Positions 42,137 through 50,360 of a DNA stretch of 64,000 nt are shown piece by piece; position 1 is the first letter of the stretch; every line of letters starts with the position of its first letter. The stretch is from Gp6-AA40 sp035571515. GTDB taxonomy: Bacteria > Acidobacteriota > Vicinamibacteria > Vicinamibacterales > UBA2999. Below the pieces are notes generated by a model that was given only the letters and a program-made list of their open reading frames with translations, ran no database searches and was not told the DNA's origin. The stretch is from contig DATNCQ010000081.1 of the NCBI GenBank assembly GCA_035571515.1, forward strand, positions 1-64,000, read 5' to 3'. Made by a program: the position numbers and the translations under genes.

Positions 42137-43453
42137 GTGCTGGTCCAGATCGCCCTGTTCGCCTTCGCGATGAGCGCGATGTTGTCGCTCATCATCGACA
42201 TCGGCTACGCGCACGTCACGCAGGCCCAGATGCAGAACGCGGCCGACGCCGCGGCCATCGAGGGCATCAGGCAGCGCGATGTCCTGGCGGACGGGGCACG
42301 CCGCGCCGCGGTCAAGACCGTCGTCGGGTGGACGTTTGACGACAATTTCGACCCGACGGATGGGGACGCGGACTATCAGTTCGGCGCCGGCCCGATCATC
42401 GACCTGACGGAGGGCGCCACGAGCCTCCACGGGATGCAGACGTCGAGCATCCGCGACGTGCACGTCTACAAGCCGGACCTCCAGCCGAATCCGGGCAACG
42501 CGCCCGAAGGCGACATGGTCAGCGGCAGGTTCTGTTACAACGCGGATCCCCTTCCCTCCGAGAGCGTCGCCTACGAGCTGCAGGACACCGTCTGCGGGCA
42601 GCCGCAGCGCGGCGCCGGCGCCTACGCGCGCAACGACTTCAACCCGGGCGGCGCCAATCCGAACGCGTTTCTCGTGCGTCTGCGCCGCTCGAACGAATAC
42701 CGGGACCTCGAGGGGCAGACGGATCCGGACGTGGGATCCAGCGGGCCGTCGCTGCCGCTCACCTTTGGCAAGGCGACGACGATCCATGGCGACGATCCGG
42801 CGTCGAACTACTCGGTTCGCCGCGACGGATTGACGGTGCGGGCGACGGCGATTGCCGAGACGCGCCCGGCGCTGCACCTCGGAGTACCGCAGGTCAATCC
42901 CGCGACCCCGGCGTTGACCCCGTTCGTGCTGTCGGGGGCGTGCGTCGGAAACGCGAACGGCGCCCCGGTCGCGATCACCGTGGTCGTCAACCCCGCGAAC
43001 GGGCTGATCACGCGCAGCGGCCCCGCGACGCCGCCGTGCGCGACCGGTGCCGTCGTCGGCAGGTTCGCCGCGAATGTCGCGACGCTGCGCACCGTCGGCG
43101 TGCCGGCTCCCGTCGCGCCCGTTCCCGTGCCGTGCCAGGCGGTGAACTCCGTCGCGGCGCCGCGGTACAGTCCCATCTCATCGCCAATGACCGTCGGGCC
43201 CGATCGCGTGGTCGGCTTTGCGCGGGTGACCTGGACGCGTACGCCGAATTGCCCACCGAACCCGACGGCGCCGTTTGCGGCGACGATTGCGCGCCTCGCG
43301 CCGGCGGTCGGGACGAACGCCACGGCGATGCTGCCCGCCGGTCTCGCCGCCGGCGTGCCGCCTGCGCTGATCACCGAGCTGCTGGACAGGAACCTCGGGC
43401 GCAACGGCGCCGTCAACTATGGGCCGGTGCTCGTGCCTGTCCTGGCCCGGTGA
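42137..43453 (+). CDS. tadG: TadG-like pilus-locus membrane protein
   Basis: A 438-residue protein of the Tad/TadG family. The only membrane helix is at the extreme N-terminus (VQIALFAFAMSAMLSLIIDIGYAHV), followed by the family signature TQAQMQNAADAAAIEGI. The rest is a secreted region with proline-rich stretches. Codons just upstream read PRSQGAD before a stop codon; they resemble the basic RxxG segment that normally precedes the helix, but no start codon covers them. The GTG start therefore leaves an unusually short N-terminus. There is no von Willebrand A motif that I can recognise. Confidence 0.8.
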   Translation: MLVQIALFAFAMSAMLSLIIDIGYAHVTQAQMQNAADAAAIEGIRQRDVLADGARRAAVKTVVGWTFDDNFDPTDGDADYQFGAGPIIDLTEGATSLHGMQTSSIRDVHVYKPDLQPNPGNAPEGDMVSGRFCYNADPLPSESVAYELQDTVCGQPQRGAGAYARNDFNPGGANPNAFLVRLRRSNEYRDLEGQTDPDVGSSGPSLPLTFGKATTIHGDDPASNYSVRRDGLTVRATAIAETRPALHLGVPQVNPATPALTPFVLSGACVGNANGAPVAITVVVNPANGLITRSGPATPPCATGAVVGRFAANVATLRTVGVPAPVAPVPVPCQAVNSVAAPRYSPISSPMTVGPDRVVGFARVTWTRTPNCPPNPTAPFAATIARLAPAVGTNATAMLPAGLAAGVPPALITELLDRNLGRNGAVNYGPVLVPVLAR

Positions 43454-43462
43454 TCGATCCGC

Positions 43463-44731
43463 ATGATGCCCGCGGGACCAGCGAGCGACGCCGACAAGAG
43501 CCTCCGCGTCCTGATCGTCGGTGCGGACGGCTCGCTCGACGAGGAATTCCGCGGCGCGCTCTCGCGCGTCCCTGATCGCCAGGGCATCACGTACTTCGCC
43601 GACAACTACCGGCAGGCGATCGAGACCGCGACGCGCCGGCAGCCCAGTCTCGTGGTAATCGAGATCGACCGCGACCCCGGCGAGGTGGCCGCGCTCTCGA
43701 AGGATCTCCACGACCTGGTGCCGGACGCGGCGATCGTCGGGGCGTTCAAGCCCGATCGCCTGGAACAGGGACAGTCCGAGGGCGCGACGATCATCGAGCT
43801 GCTGCGGGCGCAGCTGCGTGATTTCCTCAGGCGGCCGATATCGGCGACCGAGCTGCGAGCCGTGCTGGACCGCCTGTTTGCCCGCGCGGCCGGCACGCCA
43901 CGCGCGGCGCAGGGGCGCGTCGCGGCGTTTCTCAGCAACAAGGGTGGCGTCGGGAAGTCGACGCTCTCGGTGAACGTCGCCTGCGGCCTCGCGCTCCGCC
44001 ATCCCGACGAGGTGCTGCTCATCGACGCCTCGTTGCAGGTCGGGACGTGCGCGATGCTGCTCGACCTGAAGCCGACGACGAGCATCGTCGACGCGGTGCG
44101 CGAGCGCGACCGCCTCGACAAGACGCTGCTGCGGCACCTCGCGCTTCGGCACGGCACGGGCCTGCGCCTGCTGGCGGCGCCGATCGACGCGCTCGAAGGG
44201 GCCGAGGTCGACGACGAGGCGATCGCACGCATCATCAACATGGCGCGCCGGTCGTTCAAGTACGTCATCGTCGACACGTTCCCGATGCTCGACAGCGTGC
44301 TGATGACGATTCTCGACGTCACTGACGTCGCGCTCATCGTCGTGCAGGGGACCGCGCCGGCCATCGCCGGCGCCGCGCGGCTGCTGCCGGTCCTCGACGG
44401 CCTCGGGCTGCCGGCGGCGCGCCAGCGGTTGGTGCTCAATTACAACTACAAGTCGTTCCTCGGCGACCTCAAGCCGGGCGACATCGCGGATCGCCTGGAC
44501 CGGACGCTCGAGTATGTCGTGCCCTACGAGCACCGGGTCCTCACGTCGATGAACACGGGCACGCCGCACATCCTGCGGTCGCGGCGGTGGGAGCGGTTCG
44601 GGCGCGTGGTCAACCAGATCGTCGGCGACCTCGACGTGCTGGCTGTCGATGCGGAGAGGGAGGGCGCAGCGGTGCAGGCCCCGGTCGAGCGCAGCGCGAC
44701 GAGGATCGGCGAGCGGAAGGAGATCGTATGA
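43463..44731 (+). CDS. cpaE: TadZ/CpaE pilus-localisation ATPase
   Basis: A 422-residue MinD/ParA-like protein that positions the Tad machine. The N-terminal 130 residues form an atypical receiver-like domain (LRVLIVGADGSLDEEF, LVVIEIDRDPGEVAAL). The deviant Walker A is NKGGVGKSTLSVN (about 158-170), followed by DEVLLIDASLQVGTCAMLL and YVIVDTFPMLDSVLM. This matches CpaE rather than chromosomal ParA. Its stop overlaps the cpaF start (ATGA). Confidence 0.91.
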   Translation: MMPAGPASDADKSLRVLIVGADGSLDEEFRGALSRVPDRQGITYFADNYRQAIETATRRQPSLVVIEIDRDPGEVAALSKDLHDLVPDAAIVGAFKPDRLEQGQSEGATIIELLRAQLRDFLRRPISATELRAVLDRLFARAAGTPRAAQGRVAAFLSNKGGVGKSTLSVNVACGLALRHPDEVLLIDASLQVGTCAMLLDLKPTTSIVDAVRERDRLDKTLLRHLALRHGTGLRLLAAPIDALEGAEVDDEAIARIINMARRSFKYVIVDTFPMLDSVLMTILDVTDVALIVVQGTAPAIAGAARLLPVLDGLGLPAARQRLVLNYNYKSFLGDLKPGDIADRLDRTLEYVVPYEHRVLTSMNTGTPHILRSRRWERFGRVVNQIVGDLDVLAVDAEREGAAVQAPVERSATRIGERKEIV

Positions 44732-46146
44732 GCACCATCAATCGCCGCCAGTTGTCGCGGCTGACGCCCGACGCGGCCGCGCGCTTGCGCGCGGTGGCCG
44801 CCCGGGCGGGACGCGCCACGGGCGAGGAGATCGATCCGGCGGCGCCCGCCGCCAAGGCCGCGAAGCCGCCGCGAACCGACTACCTGGCGGTGAAGGCGGC
44901 GCTGCAGGAAAAGCTGCTCGACGAAATCGGCGAGCGCGGGCTGCTCGAGAGCGACGGCGCGGACGTCGCGTCCGCGGTGCAGGATTTCGCGGCGCGCGCG
45001 CTGGCGTCCGAGGACGTGGCGCTCAACGAAGCCGAGCGCGTGCGGCTGGCCGAAGAGCTCACGGACGAAACAATCGGCATGGGCCCGCTGGCGCCGCTGC
45101 TCGCCGACCCGGCGGTCAGCGACATCCTGGTCAACGCGCCCGATCAGGTCTATGTCGAGCGCTTCGGGCGGCTCGAGCGGACCGACGTCAGGTTCCGTGA
45201 CGCCGACCACATCGTGCGCGTGATCGAGCGCATCGCGGCGCGCGTCGGCCGCCGCATCGACACGTCGTCACCGATGGCCGACCTCCGGCTGCCCGACGGC
45301 AGCCGCGTCAACGCCACGCTGCCGCCAGTCACGATCGACGGCCCGACGCTCTCGATCCGCCGCTTCGGGCGCAGGAGGCTGCGCCGCGACGATCTGCTCA
45401 ACCTCGGCACGCTGTCGCCGGAGATCCTGGAGTTCCTCGTCTTTGCGGTGCGCGCGCGGCGAAACATCCTGATCTCGGGCGGCACCGGCGCGGGCAAGTC
45501 CACGCTGCTCGGCGTGCTGGCGGAAGCGATCCCCGACACCGAGCGCATCATCACGATTGAGGACACCGCCGAGCTGAGCCTCGACCAGGAGCACGTGGTG
45601 CGCATGGAGACCCGGCCGGTGAACATCGAAGGGCGCGGCCGCATTCTGGCGCGCGACCTGCTCATCAACGCGCTGCGCATGCGCCCCGACCGCATCATCG
45701 TCGGCGAGGTGCGCGGCGGCGAGGCGCTCGACATGCTGCAGGCGCTCAACACGGGCCACGACGGCGGCATCGGGACCATTCACGCGAACTCGACGCGCGA
45801 CGCGCTCGCGCGGCTCGAGACGATGGTGTTGATGGCGGGCACGGAATTGCCGTCGCGCGCCGTACGCGAGCAGATCGTCTCGGCCATCCAGCTGCTGGTC
45901 CAGGTGCGCCGCTACGACGACGGCGTGCGGCGCATCGAGTCGGTGGCGGAAATTACCGGCCTCGAAGGGACGACGCCGATGATGCAGGAACTGTTCGCGT
46001 TCCGGCGCCACGGACGGCAGGGACGCCGCGTCGTCGGCGAGTTCTTCGCCACGGGCGTGGTGCCGCGGATGGTTGACGAACTGCGCGAGGAGGGTGTGCA
46101 GATTCCCGCGGCGCTCTTCCAGCGGACGAGGGAGTCGGAGCCGTGA
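44728..46146 (+). CDS. cpaF: Tad pilus assembly/retraction ATPase (CpaF/TadA)
   Basis: A 472-residue secretion ATPase that powers Flp pilus polymerisation. The N-terminal domain has GPLAPLLADPAVSDILVNAPDQVYVER, typical of CpaF. The ATPase core has GGTGAGKSTLLGVLAEAIP (about 250-268), the Asp box in IITIEDTAEL, MRPDRIIVGEVRGGEALDML, and the His box NTGHDGGIGTIHANS. The ATG overlaps the cpaE stop, and GGAGAT lies just upstream. It is followed by both TadB and TadC membrane platform genes. Confidence 0.95.
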   Translation: MSTINRRQLSRLTPDAAARLRAVAARAGRATGEEIDPAAPAAKAAKPPRTDYLAVKAALQEKLLDEIGERGLLESDGADVASAVQDFAARALASEDVALNEAERVRLAEELTDETIGMGPLAPLLADPAVSDILVNAPDQVYVERFGRLERTDVRFRDADHIVRVIERIAARVGRRIDTSSPMADLRLPDGSRVNATLPPVTIDGPTLSIRRFGRRRLRRDDLLNLGTLSPEILEFLVFAVRARRNILISGGTGAGKSTLLGVLAEAIPDTERIITIEDTAELSLDQEHVVRMETRPVNIEGRGRILARDLLINALRMRPDRIIVGEVRGGEALDMLQALNTGHDGGIGTIHANSTRDALARLETMVLMAGTELPSRAVREQIVSAIQLLVQVRRYDDGVRRIESVAEITGLEGTTPMMQELFAFRRHGRQGRRVVGEFFATGVVPRMVDELREEGVQIPAALFQRTRESEP

Positions 46147-47003
46147 CCGTGCCGCTCATCGTGCTGGCCGTCGCCGCCGGCGTCTTCTTCGTGTGGTACG
46201 AGCGGCGCACCAGGCGGTTCGCCGTCGAGCGTCTCTCGCGCATGATCGGGAAGCCGGACGAGCTCGAGACTCGCGAGGTGGCGCTGGCGCGCGCCATCAC
46301 GTCGTTCCCGCCGCGCCATCGCGTGGCGGCGTATGCCGCGGGGGTCGTCGCCGGCGCGCTGCTGTGGCTGGTCGCCGGGGTGCCGCTGGCGATCGGCATC
46401 GCCGGCGGGGCGCTCGTGGGCGTGCTCGCGCACCTCGTCGAGGAGCACGTCGGAGGCCAGAAGACCGACGCCATCGAGACGCAGCTGGCCGCTGCGATTT
46501 ACCTCATGGTCGGCTCGCTGCGCGCGGGTGCGAGCCTGCTCGCGGCGTTCGAGTCGGCGCTCGAGGAAGTCGAGCCGCCGCTCCGCCCGTACTTCCAGGA
46601 GGTCGCCGGCCGCATCCGCCTGGGCGACGATCCGCGCGGCGCCGTCAGCGCGCTGCAGGTGCATGTACCCATAGAGACGTTCCGGCTGTTTGCGACCTCG
46701 CTCGCGGTGCACTGGGAGGTGGGCGGCAGCCTGGCGACGACATTGTCGAGCGTCGGCCAGACCGTGCGCGATCGCATCGAGTTGTCGCGCCGGGTGCGCG
46801 CGCAGGCGGTCGAGGCCCAGGCGTCGGTCGCCGTCGTGCTGGTGATGGCGTACGTGCTCGGCTTCCTGATGTGGCGCACGAACCCGGACAGACTCGAAGC
46901 GTTCATCGGCACGAGCATCGGGACGTCGCTCGTCGCGGCGGTCATCGTGCTCCAGGCCGTCGGACTGATCTGGATGTCGAAGTTGAACAGGAGTGCGTTT
47001 TGA
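46143..47003 (+). CDS. tadB: Tad platform protein TadB
   Basis: A 286-residue type II secretion F-domain protein that forms the inner-membrane platform. An N-terminal hydrophobic segment, a central pair of spans (VAAYAAGVVAGALLWLVAGVPLAIG) and two C-terminal spans bracket the T2SSF domain, recognised by AAIYLMVGSLRAGASLLAAFESALEE and LAVHWEVGGSLATTLSSVGQTVRDR. The GTG start overlaps the cpaF stop (GTGA). Confidence 0.91.
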   Translation: MTVPLIVLAVAAGVFFVWYERRTRRFAVERLSRMIGKPDELETREVALARAITSFPPRHRVAAYAAGVVAGALLWLVAGVPLAIGIAGGALVGVLAHLVEEHVGGQKTDAIETQLAAAIYLMVGSLRAGASLLAAFESALEEVEPPLRPYFQEVAGRIRLGDDPRGAVSALQVHVPIETFRLFATSLAVHWEVGGSLATTLSSVGQTVRDRIELSRRVRAQAVEAQASVAVVLVMAYVLGFLMWRTNPDRLEAFIGTSIGTSLVAAVIVLQAVGLIWMSKLNRSAF

Positions 47004-47925
47004 GGTCGCTGCGGTGCTGAACGTCCTCGGCCTGGCGATCGTCGCCGCCGGCATCGCGGCGCTCTACGTCACCGCGACGGCCTGGAGCGTTCGCCGGCGC
47101 GCCTTGCGACGGCTGTACGGCCAAGAGACGCCGCTCTCCGCGACCGCGCTGGAGGCGCTCGGCGCGGGAAGCGGCCTCGCGCAGTGGCTGGCGCGCGCCG
47201 GGTATCGGCGTCCGACCGCGCCCGCGGTGTTCGCCGCCGCGACGGTGGCCTTCACGATCGCAGGCGTCATCGCCAGCCAGATCTACCGGTTGGTGCTGCT
47301 GCGGCCGCTCATCGACATGGTGGCGGCCGTGCCCGGCAGCGCCGGCGACATGCTCGTCCTCGTGCTGCAGGGTGGACCCTGGATTCTGCTGGTCCTGTCC
47401 GCGTGTGTGCCGGCTCTGTTCGTCCGCAGCGCCCGCCGCGCGCGGGTGAGCGCGGTCGAGCAGGACCTGCCGCTCGCGCTCGAGTTGTTCGCGACCATGG
47501 CGGAGGCGGGGCTCGGCTTCGACGCCGCGCTGACGCGAATCGTCCGCGCGCAGGGGCCGGGCAGGGCGCTGATGGCGGAATTCCTCAACTTCCAGCACGA
47601 CGTGCTGGCGGGCATTCCCCGCGCGCAGGCGCTGCGTCAGCTGGCGCGCCGCGTGGACGTTCCCTCGCTCACCAGCTTCACCTCGGCACTCATCCAGGCG
47701 GAGCAGGTTGGCGCGAGCATGGCGGAAACGCTGCAGCACCAGGCGGTGGACCTGCGGCAGCGGCGCCGCGAGCACGCGCTGCTGCAGGCGCAGGCGCTCC
47801 CCGTCAAGCTGGTGTTCCCGCTCGTGATTTGCTTCCTTCCCGGGATCTTCGTCTCCACGCTGGCGCCGGTGCTGTACCAGATGGTGCAGGTGGCCGACAG
47901 CGTGCTGCGTTCGTCCGGTCGCTGA
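46993..47925 (+). CDS. tadC: Tad platform protein TadC
   Basis: A 310-residue T2SSF-domain membrane protein, the second platform subunit. It shows AVEQDLPLALELFATMAEAGLGFDAALTRI and VPSLTSFTSALIQAEQVGASMAETL, and a final span VKLVFPLVICFLPGIFVSTLAP. The first GTG overlaps tadB by 11 nt. A second GTG at 47014 has GAGG 8 nt upstream and may be the true start; the protein is otherwise unchanged. Its stop overlaps the next ATG. Confidence 0.9.
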   Translation: MRFEVAAVLNVLGLAIVAAGIAALYVTATAWSVRRRALRRLYGQETPLSATALEALGAGSGLAQWLARAGYRRPTAPAVFAAATVAFTIAGVIASQIYRLVLLRPLIDMVAAVPGSAGDMLVLVLQGGPWILLVLSACVPALFVRSARRARVSAVEQDLPLALELFATMAEAGLGFDAALTRIVRAQGPGRALMAEFLNFQHDVLAGIPRAQALRQLARRVDVPSLTSFTSALIQAEQVGASMAETLQHQAVDLRQRRREHALLQAQALPVKLVFPLVICFLPGIFVSTLAPVLYQMVQVADSVLRSSGR

Positions 47926-48632
47926 TGATGCCCGTCCGGCGATACGCCGCCGCATTCACTGCCGCCGCGCTCGCGGGCGCATGCGCGAGCGCTCCGCCGC
48001 TGGCGCGGCAGCAGTGCTACAACCCCGATGCACAGCTGGCCAGCCTGCTGCAGCCGCTCGCTGCGCTCCAGGCAAAAGGGTGCGACGCCGGCGTCGGCGC
48101 ACGCGAGTCGGAATGCGAACGCCTGCGGCGCGAGATCGCACGTCTCGCCGTCGTCTGTCCTGCTCACGCGCCGACGCTGATGGCCAACGCCGTCATCGCC
48201 TACGACGACCATCGTCCCGTCGACGCGCAGCAGCTCCTCGACCAGATCCTCGCCCAGCCCCGCCCGTTTCCCGACGCGGCCGCCCTGCGTGCGCAGATGG
48301 CGATCGAGGAAGGGAACATCCCGTACGCCGCACGCCTCCTGCAGGAGCAGATCCGTCTGGTCCCCGATCACGCGGGACTGCATGAGGCCTACGCGGCAGC
48401 GCTCTATGTCGATGGAAAACTGACCGACGCGAGGAGTGAGCTGATGTTCGCCGAGTCGCTCGGCGCGCCGCGCTGGCGGATTGCCTACCACCTCGGGCTG
48501 ATCGAGGAAGCACAGGGCAGGCGTGACGAAGCGACGCGATTCTACGCCGAGGCCGTCATGGGCAACCCCGACTTTCAGCCCGCTCAGTCGCGGCTGCGGG
48601 CGCTGCGCGCAGCGACCGGCGCGCGTCCCTGA
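47925..48632 (+). CDS. tadD: TadD-like tetratricopeptide lipoprotein
   Basis: A 235-residue lipoprotein (lipobox LAGAC, Cys about 20) with helical repeats resembling TPRs: LMANAVIAYDDHRPVDAQQLLDQIL, AAALYVDGKLTDARSELMFAES and YHLGLIEEAQGRRDEATRFYAEAV. TadD-type TPR lipoproteins help secretin assembly or localisation. An early cysteine-rich part (CYNPDAQ, KGCDAG, ESECERL) is unusual. The ATG overlaps the tadC stop by one base. It is the last gene of the operon and ends 16 nt from the convergent PKD gene. Confidence 0.82.
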   Translation: MMPVRRYAAAFTAAALAGACASAPPLARQQCYNPDAQLASLLQPLAALQAKGCDAGVGARESECERLRREIARLAVVCPAHAPTLMANAVIAYDDHRPVDAQQLLDQILAQPRPFPDAAALRAQMAIEEGNIPYAARLLQEQIRLVPDHAGLHEAYAAALYVDGKLTDARSELMFAESLGAPRWRIAYHLGLIEEAQGRRDEATRFYAEAVMGNPDFQPAQSRLRALRAATGARP

Positions 48633-48648
48633 CCTTCGGCGACCCCTC

Positions 48649-49812
48649 TCAGGGCAGGACGGGAACCGTCTTCGAAATCGTGGCCGACTGCCCGGCCGAG
48701 CTCGTCACCGTCAGGGTCACCGTGTATGTTCGGGCGTTCGAGTAACGGTGGACCGGCGTGCCGCCGGACCCGCTCGAGCCGTCACCGAAGTCCCAGCTGA
48801 AGCCCCCCCCGCTGACAGTCGACGTCGAGGCATTGAAGAACACGTCGTCGCCGACTCGCGGGTCGGTGGGCGAGAACGTGAAGTTCGCCGAGCCGGTGGG
48901 CAGCGTCGTCGAGATGGTGATGGTTCGAGACGTTGTCGCGGCGAGCCCGGCTTCCGTCGAGACCCGCAGCGTCACGGTGTAGGTGCCGCCGCGCGCGTAG
49001 CGATGCGTGACCGTCGCGCCCGTCGCCGTGCCGCCGTCGCCAAAATCCCACGAGAACGTTCCTGCGACACCACCACCCGGAATGCCGGGGCCCGTGTTCG
49101 CCGCGGCCATGAAAATCACGTCCTGGTTCAGCGTCGGGTTGGTGGGCGAGAACGTGAACGTGGCCGTCGTCGGCGGAAGCGTCGCGGACACGTTGATCGT
49201 TCGCGACGAGGTCGACGTGGCCCTGGTGTCGCTGGTCACGGTCATGGTGACCGTGAACGTGCCAGCCCTCGCGTAGCTGTGCGTCGTCGTGACGCCGCCG
49301 CCGTTCTGTCCGTCGCCGAAGTCCCACACGAAGGTGCCGTTGCTGACCGTGGACGAGGAGGCGTTGAACGACACGTCCTGGTTGATGGTCGGGTTCGTCG
49401 GCGAGAACGTGAACCGGGCGACGGTCGGCCCCGTGCTCGGGAAATCTCGTCCCTCAAAGGCCACGTAGGTCGGCACAGCCTGCGAAATGGTCATGCTCTT
49501 TTCCGACGACAAGGCGCCGGTCCGCGTGTCCCTCGCCGTGAAGGTGACGTCGGCCTGTGGCGTCGGCGCGGTGCCGTTGCTGAACACGTTGGCGTTCGCC
49601 TCCGGCAGCTTCAGCGTGAACGACGTGGACTGCCCGGCCGCCACGTTGCCGATCGCATTTCCATTGGCCAGCGCCTGGATGCTGTTGGCCGTGCGGTTGA
49701 CGATGATGACCGGGAAGTCGGACTCGTAGCGTCCGCCCCCGCAACCCGACGCGCAGGTGAGAGCGACGACTCCGACGAGCACCGCGACAGACAGGGACTG
49801 CAGACGCATCAT
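48649..49812 (-). CDS. Lipoprotein with three PKD domains
   Basis: A 387-residue lipoprotein (lipobox ASGC, Cys about 23) exposed in the periplasm or on the surface. After a beta-rich N-terminal domain (FPVIIVNRTANSIQALANG) come three PKD domains, each ending in a WDFGDG signature: FVWDFGDGQ, FSWDFGDGG and FSWDFGDGS, followed by THSY/THRY/VHRY. Linkers repeat FTFSPTNPT almost exactly, showing recent domain duplication. PKD domains mediate protein or polysaccharide contacts. The two adjacent ATG codons at the end are chosen because they give the proper signal peptide. It is convergent with the Tad operon. Confidence 0.83.
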   Translation of the reverse strand: MMRLQSLSVAVLVGVVALTCASGCGGGRYESDFPVIIVNRTANSIQALANGNAIGNVAAGQSTSFTLKLPEANANVFSNGTAPTPQADVTFTARDTRTGALSSEKSMTISQAVPTYVAFEGRDFPSTGPTVARFTFSPTNPTINQDVSFNASSSTVSNGTFVWDFGDGQNGGGVTTTHSYARAGTFTVTMTVTSDTRATSTSSRTINVSATLPPTTATFTFSPTNPTLNQDVIFMAAANTGPGIPGGGVAGTFSWDFGDGGTATGATVTHRYARGGTYTVTLRVSTEAGLAATTSRTITISTTLPTGSANFTFSPTDPRVGDDVFFNASTSTVSGGGFSWDFGDGSSGSGGTPVHRYSNARTYTVTLTVTSSAGQSATISKTVPVLP

Positions 49813-49965
49813 GGCTCCGCCGGCACAGGGCAACTGCAGTGCCAGGCTCGACTGTTCAGAATGGCGGAATCTTATCGAAAATCGGCTGGGAAGTGGGAGG
49901 CGAGCCGCATGCCGGGAGGACAAATGTCCTCTCCGGCACGCGAGGGCAAAATCGAGACTTTCGGG

Positions 49966-50226
49966 CTATTCCTTGATGACGGTCGTTCCGCTGCCGCGCG
50001 CCGCCATGGCGACGACGACAATCAAGAGCACCAGCGCGAGGACGCCGATCGCGATCCAGATCGGGTTGGTCCACCAGGCGCCGCCGCCACCGCTGTGGCC
50101 GACATTGATGTCCACGTCGAGCTTGCCCTGCGCGGGCTGGCCCTGCGCCCACGCCAGCACCGGCCATGCGGCCGGCCCGAACGCTAACACCGCGACGACC
50201 ACGAGAGACGCGATGAGAAATCGCAT
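49966..50226 (-). CDS. Small membrane protein
   Basis: An 86-residue protein with a signal-like N-terminal hydrophobic segment (FLIASLVVVAVLAFGPAAW), a short hydrophilic part ending in GHSGGGGAWWTNP, and a C-terminal membrane span (IWIAIGVLALVLLIVVVAMAA) followed by RGSGTTVIKE. Function unknown. GGAGGAG lies about 8 nt before the ATG. It lies downstream of the M48 protease on the same strand, separated by two different hairpin elements. Confidence 0.75.
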   Translation of the reverse strand: MRFLIASLVVVAVLAFGPAAWPVLAWAQGQPAQGKLDVDINVGHSGGGGAWWTNPIWIAIGVLALVLLIVVVAMAARGSGTTVIKE

Positions 50227-50242
50227 TTACAACTCCTCCTGT

Positions 50243-50262
50243 CCAGGTCTTGCCTGACCTGG
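50243..50262 (-). repeat. Leader hairpin before the small membrane protein gene
   Basis: Perfect 7-bp arms CCAGGTC and GACCTGG around TTGCCT, 16 nt before the ATG on the minus strand and 5' of the GGAGGAG site. It resembles the leader hairpins of the ilv operon. Confidence 0.6.
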
Positions 50263-50285
50263 CCCGGAAGAGAGTGCAAGACAAA

Positions 50286-50360
50286 CGCCCAACAGCAAGC
50301 GACACCAACTCCCAGCGAGCTCCAGTTGAGCTCGTGTGGAAGTTGGCGTTGGAGGTTGAA
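50286..50360. repeat. CCAAC-family hairpin repeat
   Basis: An imperfect inverted repeat between the M48 stop and the small membrane protein. The left half has CGCCCAAC and ACCAACTCCC; the right half has GGAAGTTGGCGTTGGAGG. The centre is a GAGCTC, CAGTT, GAGCTC stem. The CCAAC words match those at 627-660. Confidence 0.55.
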
